64,000 bases of DNA from Coenobita brevimanus (Eukaryota; Arthropoda; Malacostraca; Decapoda; Coenobitidae): the NCBI GenBank assembly GCA_032717465.1, contig CM064732.1, positions 20,608,942 through 20,672,941 on the forward strand, given 5' to 3'. Below the pieces are notes generated by a model. It had not been told where the DNA came from, made no database searches, and was given only the letters and a program-made list of their open reading frames with translations. Within the stretch, counting starts at the first letter, position 1, and each line of letters begins with the position of its first letter. The position numbers were made by a program, and so were the translations under genes. This document shows, in pieces, positions 1-10,149 of the stretch.

Positions 1-7
1 AATACAA

Positions 8-640
8 ATGTGGGCGGTTGTGTGTGTGTATGCACCAACGCAAGATCGTGCTAGAAGAGTGAGAGAAGAGTTCTGGACAAATGTGGAAGTGTGCATGGAA
101 AAGTTTGGAAGGAATGAGAGACTGTTTTTGATTGGTGATATGAATGGTAAAGTTGGGAATGTGAAGGTGGATGGAATAGTTGGTGAGTGGGGTGTGCCTG
201 CTGAGATAGATGAGAATGGGAGTGCGTTAGTGGACATTTGTGCTGGGAGGGGGTTAGTGATAGCCAATACCCTCTTCAGGCATAAAATGATCCACAGGTA
301 TACATGGCGAGTGATGAGAAGGGTGGGTGGTGAACTGAATGAAAGGAAGGCAATGGTTGATTATGTGTGTGTGGATGAAAGGATGCGAAGATATGTAAAG
401 GATGCGAGAGTGTATAGAGGCTGGGGAAGTGGACTTTCTGACCACTACTTGGTGGTGGCCAGAATTAGAATGCAAGTAAGATGGAGGAATAGAAGAAGGG
501 AAAGACGAGAGGAAGGAGTAGTTGCAAGGAGAGTGGAAAGGTTACAAGAGAATGAGAAAAAGGCAGAGTATAAGAGAGAAGTGGAGGTACGATTGGGCAA
601 ATATGAATTGGAGCAGTTGAGACGTGGAAGGTGTGTGTAA
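8..640 (+). pseudogene. LINE family A endonuclease domain (5' cut by window)
   Basis: This is the apurinic/apyrimidinic-type endonuclease that nicks the target DNA for target-primed reverse transcription. Visible motifs are YAPT near the start, GDMNGKVG at about residues 43-50 and LSDHYLV near residues 142-148, the last supplying the usual catalytic Asp-His pair. The ATG at 8 is internal. Compared with copy A2, a frameshift near 615-635 replaces the conserved continuation (EGVKDICKIFTEE in A2) with a short false tail. The true frame continues to an in-frame TAG at 781-783, where A2 has TGG (Trp). The gene is therefore dead. Confidence 0.75.
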
Positions 641-782
641 GATATTTACAGAAGAAATATGTGCAGCATGTGATGTAGTGTGTGGAAGGAAGAGAAGACG
701 GAGGGGGGTGCAAGGAACAGCGTTGTGGACTGAAGAGGTGAAACAGGCTGTGGCACAAAAGAAGAAAGCATACAATGAATAG

Positions 783-2492
783 ATGAAAAATAGGGGCGTG
801 GAAGAAGTTGAGAGGCGGAAGAGAGAGTTATATGTTGAAAGAAAGAGAGAGGTGAAAAGCTTAGTAAGAGGGAGTAAGAAGAGAGTGGATGAGGAATTTG
901 GAAGGAATTTGAGTGTAAAGTGGAGGGACTGTAAGAAAATGTCCTGGAGAGAAGTGAAAAGATTAAGACAGGGTGGAAGTGAAGTTAGCAGGGGAATGAA
1001 AGATAAAAATGGTAGATTACTAGTGGAGAAGGGAGAAAAAGTGAACAGATGGAGAGAACACTTTAAGGAATTGTTGAACGTAGAGGATGGAAGTAATGCG
1101 AGTATAAGTGGCTGGGGAATGGCTGGGAGAAGGAGGGAGGTGAGAAGACAGGAAGAAATCAGTAGGAGAGAAGTTGTGGAAGCAATGAAGAAAGTTAATT
1201 CGGGGAAAGCCCCAGGAATTGATGGAGTGTGTGGTGAAATGCTGAAGCATGGGGGAGAGATAGTAGTAGAATGGATGTGGAAGATGTGCAGATTGGCCTG
1301 GGAGGAAGGTAGAGTCCTGGAGGATTGGAAGTCAGGTATAATTATTCCCTTGTATAAAGGAAAAGGGGAAAAAGAAGTGTGTGGTAATCATAGGGGCATT
1401 TGTCTTCTTAGTATAATAGGAAAAGTGTATGGTAGGATACTTATAGACAGAGATAGAGAAAGAACAGAGAAATTAGTTGGAGAAGAACAGGGAGGCTTTA
1501 GGAAGGGAAGAGGTTGTGTAGATCAGATATTCATTCTTAGATCTTTAGTGGAAAAGTTTCTAGAGAAGGGAAAGAAGTTGTATGCGGCTTTCATGGATTT
1601 GGAGAAAGCATATGACAGGGTGGATAGACAAGGATTGTGGAAAGTGTTAAGAATATATGGAGTAGATGGGAAGTTGTTGAATGCTGTGAAGAGTATGTAC
1701 GATGGTGCGAAGGCTGCAATGCGTGTGGATGGTGAACTCAGTGAATTTTTCTCTTTGAAAGTTGGTTTGAAACAGGGATGTGTCATGTCTCCATGGTTGT
1801 TCAATCCGTACATGGATGGGGTAATAAAAGAGGTACAAGGTAGGGTAGTGGATGTTGGAGTGGCCCTGGTGAGAGAGGATAGTGTTTGGAAACTCCCTGT
1901 ACTGTTGTTTGCAGATGATACTGTGTTGTTGAGTGAAGACGAAGGGGAGCTGCAAGGCTTGGTGGATGAGTTTGAGAGAGTGTGTAAGAAACGGAATCTA
2001 AAGGTGAATGTAGGGAAGAGTAAAGTGATGGTCTTTGAGAGAGGTGAAGTTAGTGAATGTACAGTGAGGTTGGATGGTGAGGAATTGGAATATGTGAGTA
2101 CGTTTAAGTACTTGGGTAGTGTGATGAGTAAGGATGGAGGTTTGGAGAGTGAAGTGCGTGAAAGGGTACAGCAGGGAAGAAAGGTTGCTGGTTCTTTGAA
2201 AGCAGTGATAAGAAACACGGAAGTGAACATGGAGGTGAAAAAGTTACTACATGAGTGTATTGTGATACCAACTCTAACGTACGGAAGTGAAGCTTGGACA
2301 TTGTTGGAAGGACACAAGTCAAGAGTGAGAGCAGTGGAAATGCGTTATTTAAGAGGAGCCTGTGGAGTCACGTGGAGAGAGAGGCTGACTAACGAGGATA
2401 TAAAGGAGCGTTGTGGTGTGGATGTGGATGTGATAGGAAGCGTTAAGAGGAACACAGAGGTGGTTTGGCCATGTGGAGAGGATGGAGCGTGA
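783..2492 (+). pseudogene. LINE family A reverse transcriptase
   Basis: This is the RNA-dependent DNA polymerase of the element. The RT motifs appear in order: KAPGIDGVCGEML, the PLYKGKG and NHRGICLLS block, EEQGGFRKGRGCVDQIF, AFMDLEKAYDRVDR (first catalytic Asp), VGLKQGCVMSPWLF, and LLFADDTVLLSE (catalytic Asp pair, codons about 1908-1919). The thumb-like block FKYLGSVMSKDG and a C-terminal region follow. The start at 783 is only the first ATG after the TAG stop. Near 2460 a one-base shift breaks the sequence just before the conserved WFGHVERM block, which continues in another frame at 2473-2685. Confidence 0.85.
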
Positions 2493-2685
2493 AAGACTGA
2501 CGAAGAGAGTGTATGTGAGTGAGGTGGAGGGGGGAAGAGGGAGGGGGAGGCCGAGGATGAGAGGGAGGGATGGGGTGGAGAGGTATATGAGGGAGGGGGG
2601 GGTGAGTTGGGAGCAGGGCAGTGAAATGGCGGGGGACAGGGCGACTTGGAGGCTATTTGTTTGTGGCCACCCCAAACGGGATTGA
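2473..2685 (+). pseudogene. LINE family A C-terminal GRPR tail
   Basis: This is the frameshifted continuation of the RT protein. It begins with the end of the WFGHVERM block and carries a Gly/Arg-rich GRGRPRMRGRD motif followed by a [12 protein letters not shown] end. The GRPR...W tail is typical of RTE-like elements. The same end recurs, in decayed form, at 6,420-6,600 (-) and 36,957-37,168 (+), which fixes the family's 3' terminus. Confidence 0.7.
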
Positions 2686-2694
2686 GACGTCTGG

Positions 2695-2767
<73 letters not shown>
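2695..2767. repeat. (TA)n microsatellite at the A1 3' end
   Basis: About 73 bp of uninterrupted TA directly follow the conserved 3' untranslated end of copy A1. Confidence 0.95.
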
Positions 2768-2771
<4 letters not shown>

Positions 2772-2836
2772 AATATATATCAATCAATCAATCATTTCCT
2801 GTGGCACCCTCGGGGATGCATAGGGCCTCGATGAAC

Positions 2837-3652
2837 TCACCACCACATCCTATCTTGTGCTAACTCCTCAAGATCTCCCCAACACTCATCTCCAGCTTCC
2901 CGTCTCATTGTCCTCACCCACGTCTCTTTTGGCCTTCCTCTACCTCTCCTACCAAGTGCCACCCACCCTGGTGTACCTCGTACTATTCCCTGTCTCCTAT
3001 ACACATGTCCTAGCCACTTCCATCGTGAGAATCTAACATATTCATCGATCGGCTGCACTCCCGTTATTTCTCTAATTCTACTCTTTGGTATCCTTTCCCA
3101 CCACTTAACTCCTAATATTCTTCTAAGTGCTTTATTTTCAAAAACCAAGAATTTATTTTCCATAGTCACTGTGCTGTACCAGGACTCGTGTCCATAAATT
3201 AAGATACTCCTAACCATTACCTTATAAAGTTTGATTTTTGTATGCACAGAGAAATTGTTATTATTCCAAATATTTTTAAGCATTCCCATTGCCTGATTAG
3301 CCTTCTTTAACCTTTCCTCGAATTCAAAGTTCAAAGAACCATCCTTGGCTAAATAAGTACCTAAATATTTAAACCTATCAACTTGCTTTACAACCATACC
3401 TCCAATTACACATTCCTGCGCATTTTCCATATTCATATTGATTATTTCAGTTTTTCCACAATTAATAACCAAACCCACCTTGCGACCTTCACTCACCAAA
3501 CAGTCCAACACTCTCTGCATCTCTTCTGGCCCATCACAAATCAAAACTATATCATCTGCATAATCTAAATCCAAAACTTTCCTGTTCTCTCCCCAAAGTA
3601 TACCTGCACCGGTTTCTGTTCCAACGCGTTTCATAATGTAATCAATGACCAA
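2837..3652 (-). pseudogene. LINE family B reverse transcriptase, catalytic end and tail
   Basis: This continues the RT after the frameshift. It contains LDYADDIVLIC (catalytic Asp pair), FKYLGTYLAKDG, WKWLGHVYRRQG and the basic RRGRGRPKETW tail. In copy B2 the protein ends with [11 protein letters not shown]...GATGND. Here a two-base loss near 2849 gives a premature stop, and the rest of that end is readable in another frame down to the (GATT)n tail. Confidence 0.8.
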
Positions 3653-3687
3653 TATAAATAGTAAAGGCGATAGAACACCACCTTGAA

Positions 3688-4944
3688 TTACTCGGACTTG
3701 ACTTCAAACGAATCACTCAGACAACCATCAACCATCACTTTACAAAATGTGTCCTCATGCATGTTCATAATGACCCTCACAAACTCCTCTGGTATTCCAT
3801 AATGTCTCATGATCTTCCCCATAGTCTCTCTCGAAACACTATCAAAAGCCTTTTCAAAATCAACAAAACAAAGACTTAACGGTACTCTCATTTCATTAAC
3901 TTGCTGCATCAAATGCCTAACTATAAAGATCTGATCATTGCAACCACGTCCCTTTCTAAAACCAGCCTGTTCATCCCTCAGAATACCCTCAACCACCGGC
4001 TCCAACCTATTTAACAACACTCTACTGAAAACTTTCAAAACTATCGGTGACGAAGAGATTCCCCTCCAATTACCACATTCACTCAGGTCTCCCTTCTTCG
4101 GAACTTTAACAATTACACCATTCTTCCAAACTGATGGTAGTAACCCCGTCACCCATATCTTATTGAATAGCTTGGTCAAGATCATTATTAATCTATCCCC
4201 CTCCACTTTAAACATTTCCGGAAATAAACCATCCTCCCCTGGTGCCTTATTATTCTTTAACTGTTTTACTGCTTTCTCCACTTCTGCAAGCCTCAACTCT
4301 GCTGTTTCTATATTTAAATCTTCCTGAGCAGACGGTATATCCTCTTCTGGTGGTATTGGTCTATTAAGAACTGTCTCAAAATGCTCTTTCCATCTGGTTT
4401 TAATATCTCCATCTTTGGTCAATAAATTTCCTTCCCTGTCTCTAACTGGTATTTCCTTGCGTTTACCTGCATTACCACTCAGTTCTCTAATCGATTCATG
4501 TGCTATTCTTTGACTCTGTCCATCATTTTTGTTTATTAAGATTTCAGTCTCTGCAACCTTTTCATCCACACATCTTCTTTTATCTCTCCTAGCTAACCTT
4601 CTTACTTCTGAATTCAAACTCCAGTACGCAGCTCTTGCTAATTCAATCTCTCGTTCATCAACGCATTGCATCTCACTCCTCAATTTAGCCTCACCTCTCT
4701 TTTTTATCATATCCCACGTTTCCTCCGATATCCATTTCTTTCTCCCGAATCTATGTCTCCTTCCAATCGTACATTCAGCAGTCTCATGCAAAACTTTGTT
4801 CACATCCTCCCACATCTCATCTACACTTCTCTCCCCCTCTTCCAACGTTTCCAACACCAAAAACCTATTTCTGCATTCTAATCTGAATTCCTCCTTTTCT
4901 TCTCCTTCCCTTCTAAGCTTAACAATATCGTTTTCTACCAACAC
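3688..4944 (-). pseudogene. LINE family B linker and reverse transcriptase, first part
   Basis: A charged linker (about residues 1-215) leads into RT motifs: KAPGEDGLFPEM, VPKKGDLSECGNWRGIS, DEQAGFRKGRGCNDQIF and CFVDFEKAFDSVSR, which carries the first catalytic Asp. The frame ends falsely at VKSE. One missing base near 3693 separates it from VIQGGVLSPLL, which lies in the next frame. The 41% Lys/Arg/Glu/Asp-rich linker is shared with copy B2. Confidence 0.85.
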
Positions 4945-5281
4945 CAGATTTTTCCTTCTTCTGATTTTTAAGTTTAAACCTTATTTTTGCAATGCTGAGT
5001 TGATGGTCACTACCAATATCCGCTCCCCGTTTAACATGAACATCTAGCAGAGAACTTCTATGCCTCCTACTGATAGCGATGTGATCAATCTGATTTTTAT
5101 ATTTTCCACACGGCGACACCCAAGTTGTCTTGTGTATATTGCAATGCTGAAAGAGTGTGCCCCCGATGACTAAGTCATTTGCTAGACAGAAGCTTCCAAA
5201 CCTCACTCCGTTTTCACTCATCCTACTACCAACTCCCATCTTACCCATACATGCCTCAAATCCCTCATTTGAACAGCCCAT
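4919..5281 (-). pseudogene. LINE family B endonuclease, C-terminal half
   Basis: This is the second half of the APE-type endonuclease. It shows the conserved IGGTLFQH...TTWVSP block, QIDHIAISRRHR and GADIGSDHQL (catalytic SDH). Copy B2 at 57,967-58,674 is clearly homologous and includes the upstream GDFNAIVG motif that is missing here. A frameshift near 4920-4944 separates it from the linker and RT frame. Confidence 0.75.
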
Positions 5282-5287
5282 TACTGC

Positions 5288-5290
<3 letters not shown>

Positions 5291-5380
<90 letters not shown>
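5291..5380. repeat. (TA)n microsatellite
   Basis: About 90 bp of pure TA directly abut the truncated 5' end of copy B1. Confidence 0.95.
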
Positions 5381-5383
<3 letters not shown>

Positions 5384-5659
5384 GTGAGTGCTAAATTGTT
5401 TTTTATCTACCTGATCCCTATGTATACTTCTATAAATGCACGCTTATTGCAGAATAATAATATAGAATAATGTGAAAACAGTGATCTTTGTAATATAAAA
5501 TATGACTTGGCAGTTTAAGCATTACCCCAAAACATGCTGCAGATAAACTTGTTTCAAGTAATGTAATTGGTCTCCATTGCATCTTAGCAAAAGGAAAGCA
5601 AGTTAAGCACATTCTGTGATCGCATACTTCCGTCAGAGCATGCACAATAATTTAATGAA

Positions 5660-5903
5660 ATCCATGGAATATCTGTTTGAGATATCTCGAGGACAAACAA
5701 ACAAAAACAGTTCTGAACCTGAACTGTAGCTCAGATCACCACCAAAATTTAATTAACTCATTGGCCCATGACCCACATATCCACAAAATTTCATTGAAGA
5801 CTAACAATAACTTTCTGAAATATTTTGTGAGCAAACAAAGAAACAGGGGTGATCCAAAACCTCCTGCAACTTCGTTGGCGGAGGTAATTACGCAGTCATA
5901 GAA
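5660..5903 (+). repeat. Candidate dispersed repeat ending TTGGCGGAGGTAA
   Basis: The stretch has AAACAAACAAA runs, CACAAAATTTCATTGAAG and a terminal CGTTGGCGGAGGTAAT. From memory, this layout resembles a short dispersed element common in marine invertebrate genomes, but I cannot confirm it here and no second copy lies in the window. 5381-5659 and 5904-6379 hold nothing I can identify. Confidence 0.35.
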
Positions 5904-6419
5904 AAACAAATAATGTGGTAGCTAATGTAAAAGCCTGTATGATTTCGCAAGTGAGGCAAAAATAGTACTGATCTAGGATTTCTAAATCTGATTGGTTTCC
6001 CTATCGATTTCATTCTATCCATTTTGCACGAAAATAGTTAGACGATTTTACTGATTATTTCGACAGACAAGTAGCATTTCCTAGTATGAAATATACTCGA
6101 TATATCCTCTATACATTGATTATGCAAAATAAAGTCCATCACATTATATAAAATGCATTTTCAGGGCATGCATTTTTATCATAATATAGCCGTTCATCAA
6201 CATCTAACATTAATTTTCAGAATGGATTGTGGCACATTATTATGCTGATTACTAGTGCGTACATTCTGTATCAGTTCAAAATTCTAGGAGTTCCCTTACT
6301 GGGTCTAAGAAACAATGTAAACACAGGCGAATACTATCTGTAGCGATAATATTATTACTGATTACGCGTGAGTTTTTTGTCTATCTATCTATCTATCTAT
6401 AGCCCGACGCCCTAATCCC

Positions 6420-7090
6420 GCAAAGGGTGGCCGCAGACAAACCGCCTCCAAGTCGCTCTGTCACCCACCATTTGACTACCCTCCCCCCAACTCACCCCCC
6501 CCTCCCTCATATACCTCTGTACCCCATCCCTCCACCTCATCCTCGGTCTACCCCTCCCTCTCCCTCCCTCCACCTAACCTACATACACCCTCTTAATCAG
6601 TCTTTCATTCTCCATTCTCTTCACATGTCCAAACCACCTCAGTGTATTTCTCCTAATCTCAACCACATCCACATCCACCCCACAACGTTCCTTCACTTCT
6701 TCATTCGTCAACCTGTCCCTCCATGTCACTCCACATGCTCCCCCTCCATGTCACTCCACATGCTCCTCTCAAGTAACTCATTTCCACTGTTCTCACTCTT
6801 GACTTGTTCCCCTCTTGCAAGGTCCACGCCTCGCTTCCATACGTCAGGGTAGGGATCACAATACTATCATGCAGTCACTTCTTAACTTCTATACTCACCT
6901 CCCTATTTCTCATCACTGCTTTCAGTGTACCAACAACCTTCCTTCCCTGCTGTACCCTTTCACCCACTTCATCCCCCAAAGTTCCATCCTTACTCATCAC
7001 ACTACCCAAGTACTTAAATGCACGCACATTCTCCATATCCTCACCATCCAACCTCAATGTACACTCTGCGACTTCATTCCTCTCAAACAC
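6420..7090 (-). pseudogene. LINE family A RT thumb and C-terminal tail (copy A3)
   Basis: The frame at 6875-7090 carries FKYLGSVMSKDG and stops at EVKK. The remaining tail (LTYGSEAWTL..., CGVTW..., GRPRM) is readable only with frame changes down to about 6420. A block of about 25 bp containing the CATGTGGAGTGACATGGAGG core is tandemly repeated near 6716-6770, which adds another break. Confidence 0.65.
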
Positions 7091-7707
7091 ATAACTTTAC
7101 TTTTGTTTACATTAACTTTCAGCTTCCTCCTCCTACACACTGTCCCAAATTCATTCAACAAACCTTGCAACTCCCCTTCATCTTCACTCAACAATACTGT
7201 ATCATCAGCAAACAGCAACACCGGAATCTTCCAAATCTCACCCTCATTCACTAGAACCACCCCCTCATCCACTGCCCTACCTTGCACCTCCTTTACAACC
7301 CCATCCATGTATATATTAAACAGCGATGGAGACATCACACAACCCTGTTTCAGTCCCACATTGAGATCAAAGAACTCACTCAGCTCACCATCCACTCGCA
7401 CCGTAGCCCTAGCTCCCTCGTACATACTCTTCACAGCACTCAACAATTTCCCCTCCACTCCATATATTCTTAATACCTTCCACATACCTTGCCTATCTAT
7501 TCTGTCATAAGCTTTCTCCAAGTCCATGAAGGCAGCATACACTTTCCTTCCCTTCTCTAGATACTTCTCCACTAAACATCTTAGAACAAATATCTGATCT
7601 ACACACCCTTTTCCCTTCCTAAATCCCCCTTGCTCTTCTCCAGCTAGCTCCTCTGTTATATGCCTAACCCTATCAATGAGTATTCTACCATATATTTTAC
7701 CTGTCAC
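7054..7707 (-). pseudogene. LINE family A reverse transcriptase core (copy A3)
   Basis: This fragment holds EEQGGFRKGKGCVDQIF, AAFMDLEKAYDRIDR, VGLKQGCVMSPSLF and LLFADDTVLLSEDE, so both catalytic Asp blocks are present. It ends in a frameshift at the KVNVNKSKVM block; the true frame continues at 6875-7090. It is closer to copy A2 than to A1, for example in GRAVDEGVVLVNEGEIWKIP. Confidence 0.85.
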
Positions 7708-7782
7708 ACTAAGAAGGCAAATACCCCTGTGGTTACCACATACTTCTCTCTCCCCTTTTCCTTTGTATAAAGGAACAATTTA

Positions 7783-8121
7783 TTATACCTGATTTCCAGT
7801 CCTCTGGAACCCTGCCCTCTTCCTAAGCCAATCTACACATATCCACTCCACAACAATCTCACCCCCATACCTAAGCATTTCACCACACACTCCATCAATT
7901 CCTGGGGCCTTTCCCAACTTAATCTTCTTCATCGCTTCCACTACTTCCGCCCTACTGATCTCTTCCTCCCTCCACTCATCTCTTCTTCTCCCAGCCATTC
8001 CCCAACCACTTATACTCGCACTGCTCTCACTCTCTACATTCAACAAATCCTCAAAGTGCTCTTTCCATCTCCTCAATTTCTCTCTCTTCTCCACCAACAA
8101 TCTATTATTCCTATCTTTCAC
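7783..8121 (-). pseudogene. LINE family A linker and RT start (copy A3)
   Basis: This fragment covers the conserved LLVEKREKLRRWKEHF linker and KAPGIDGVCGEML, the first RT block. The last residues (from about WLRKRAGFQ) are out of frame after a deletion relative to A2's LAWDEGRVPEDWKSG. It is a fragment of the same protein as the next two entries and is not a separate gene. Confidence 0.75.
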
Positions 8122-8429
8122 TCCCCTACTATTTTTTACATGTATATAATTAGGAGAGTAATTGGATTATAGTGTTTACGAATCTTTTGCAGTCTCTTCA
8201 GCACGTGTATTCCACTAATATCAAGCGTCATGAATTATATGTTTTCAATTTGTAAGTACATAGACTCTCTAAAATCGGAAATTTTTATGTAACTGAGAGA
8301 CCATAAGCAAATTCCTCTCTCTGCCACTAAGAAGATCCATCCCTTCAATTACTAACAGCAAACGTACATCAAGGGCTAATCATAGTATTAGAAGCTTTTT
8401 CTAGTTTGTTCCGTAAGGGACAACACAAA

Positions 8430-8938
8430 GGCAAATATGCTGTCTTGTTCACAGTGGTACACCAGACCGTCAGCAAAACCACGGATGAACCACAGCAACA
8501 TCAACAATAATGATCACCAAGTGGCTAGTATCCTGTTATTATCCATTTGACCCACCAGAATGTTTAATCTCCAATAAAAACCAGGCTCGCTATTTTGTCA
8601 GCTTGCATTGATGACACCGAAATATATTCCCCTCTTGTTGCCACCACACAATCATTTTTGTCGTGGAAAGATTTCTGATAATAAGCAGGTTTATGGAGAT
8701 TGTTTCTAATCCCATAACTGTGGGCAACATCCTGTAAGTTTCTTGAAACCTTCATGTTATAGTAAGAATTACTAATAACCAAACAGGCAACATTTGCCAG
8801 AAACTGAATGATATTTCCCAGAGTTTGCATCTGATGTTGTGTCACCTTACAGGCTAAACATATGATCTGTTTTCTCACCTGCGTACACAGCAGGTGAGAG
8901 GGTATTCGTAACGACCCGACCTTGTACCTTAACCACAT
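8430..8938 (-). pseudogene. piggyBac-like transposase remnant
   Basis: The open frame 8564-8938 (124 codons) and its continuation past a stop to about 8430 look like the C-terminal part of a piggyBac/PGBD transposase. SNSYYNMKV occupies the place of the family's DNFYT block. AHSYGIRNNLHKP is placed like the TxxxGTxRxNRxxxP block. RGEY...ADKIASL is followed by a WVKW block like the family's VKRW. Downstream, VDVAVVHPWF resembles the D-x-A-V-V-N-A/S-W helix. All of this is motif matching by eye from memory of the family. No terminal repeats or TTAA target sites were found. Confidence 0.45.
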
Positions 8939-9203
8939 CTGAAGCCAAGGAGAAGTGCCTTTATTGTCTGGTGATTCTGTGCCCGTCGTTTGGTGGTTCT
9001 GCGCCCACCTTTTTACACTTCATGGGCGATAGAATAATCTTTAGGGACTAAATCGGAATTCCGAGAAAGATGTCTCGATACGCTGGATCTAGGTACTGTA
9101 CATGAACATTAATTCTTAGGCCATTCTACCATGAAATAAAGGCACATGCCATGGCAATGAGCGTTGTTAAGAAAGTTACAGTATATTGAGCAACCCCTGA
9201 CCG

Positions 9204-9600
9204 ATGTGTCTAGTGAATAACAAGTGCTCGTGGGCCCTTCGGGCCCTCTTGCACTTGCTCCTGCGGAGAGCTCTCGTGCTGCGTGCTCACTTTCTCGTCC
9301 TTTGCACTCGTTTCCTCGTGCTTCTCACTCGTTTCCTCGCACTTCACATGCGCGTTGCGATCATTTCAGGTAATCCAGGTCACGTTTATATGCTGTTCTG
9401 GTCTAACGTTGTTACTATCGGCCATCAAGGCGACATCGAAGGGCCCGTGATGGTCCGTTTATGTGCTGTTCTAGTCTAACATTGTCACTTGGATTATTTG
9501 CAGCTAACCAATTGATCGTGTTATTTGCAGCTTCGGGAATGAAACCCAAGTTGTCCGCATGCAAGTCCGAGATATTAACCAATCAACAACGGCAACTGAA
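9204..9600 (+). repeat. GC-richer stretch with short internal duplications
   Basis: CTCACTCGTTTCCTCG-like 15-20 bp units repeat imperfectly at 9225-9350. A TATGCTGTTCTGGTCTAAC block near 9390 recurs as TGTGCTGTTCTAGTCTAAC near 9460. The 91-codon open frame across it is low-complexity Leu/Arg and I do not call it a gene. 8940-9203 shows nothing recognisable. Confidence 0.4.
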
Positions 9601-9607
9601 CGGGCGC

Positions 9608-9760
9608 CGGGAGCTGCATTTTTTGGTCAAAATTTGACCGCACATTAAATATAGTAAAAGTTTTTCAATCGTGATGGGACCAAGTTTATTCACATCAGCG
9701 AATTTTTTGCAGTTTTTGTGCCAATTTTGGTGTGATTTGAATGTGTAGTTACGGTTGCCC

Positions 9761-9841
<81 letters not shown>

Positions 9842-9862
9842 CTACTTCTATAGTATATTAGA
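9608..9862 (+). repeat. Twin repeat unit 1 with internal (CA)n
   Basis: The unit starts CGGGAG, contains AATCGTGATGGGACCAAG and TGATTTGAATGTGTAGTT, then (CA)n at 9762-9839, then TCTATAGTATATTAGA. The same order recurs at 9918-10149. The dinucleotide tract sits at a fixed place inside the unit, so it belongs to the element and is not an accidental neighbour. The element class is unknown. Confidence 0.75.
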
Positions 9863-9917
9863 TATAAAGCCATCAAAAACTCTAGGTGAACGCAACCCTA
9901 ATTTCACTCACTCACAC

Positions 9918-10073
9918 CGGGAGTGGCGTTTGTTGGTCAAACTTTGATTGCTCATTAAATATAGTAAAAGTTTTTCAATCGTGATGGGACCAAGTTTTTT
10001 TCACATCAGCGAATTTTCTGTGATTTTTTTTTGCCAATTTTAGTGCGATTTGAATGTGTAGTTTTGGCTGCCC

Positions 10074-10111
<38 letters not shown>

Positions 10112-10149
10112 CGCACACACACACACGGTTATTGCTATAGTATATTAGA
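9918..10149 (+). repeat. Twin repeat unit 2 with internal (CA)n
   Basis: This is the second direct copy of the 9608-9862 unit, about 85% alike by eye outside the dinucleotide tract, with (CA)n at 10,077-10,126 interrupted by AAACACG. The 55 bp between the copies show no other similarity. Confidence 0.75.

Larger units (their letters stand above)
1..2767 (+). mobile_element. RTE-like non-LTR retrotransposon, family A copy A1
   Basis: This copy encodes an APE-type endonuclease followed by a reverse transcriptase and a C-terminal GRPR-type tail, with no RNase H. The window starts inside the endonuclease: copy A2 at 26,164 shows about 110 more N-terminal codons. The 3' end runs through a conserved untranslated tail into a (TA)n tract, which is typical of elements whose 3' end is a short simple repeat. 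Clade assignment to RTE is by architecture and motif style only; Proto2 or a related clade is possible. Confidence 0.8.
2781..5290 (-). mobile_element. RTE-like non-LTR retrotransposon, family B copy B1
   Basis: This antisense copy of a second RTE-like family is truncated at its 5' end inside the endonuclease, just after the GDFNA region, where it abuts (TA)n. The 3' end carries an (AATC)n/(GATT)n tail at 2781-2794. The same tail, followed by the same terminal sequence, occurs in copy B2 at 56,117, so both 3' ends are complete. Frameshifts break the reading frame near 4930, 3693 and 2849. Confidence 0.85.
6380..8137 (-). mobile_element. RTE-like LINE family A copy A3 (5' truncated)
   Basis: This antisense copy starts in the linker just before the RT (5' end near 8137). 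It ends with the family A 3' sequence followed by a (TAGA)n tail, seen as (TCTA)n at 6380-6400 on the + strand. The frame is broken by a small deletion near 7830, an extra base near 7783 that copy A2 shares, a frameshift near 7075, a stop near 6872 and a 25-bp tandem duplication near 6716-6770. Confidence 0.85.

Noticed and set aside
1523..2317. 264-codon antisense open frame
   Set aside because: It lies opposite the family A reverse transcriptase core and is a shadow of its biased codon composition.
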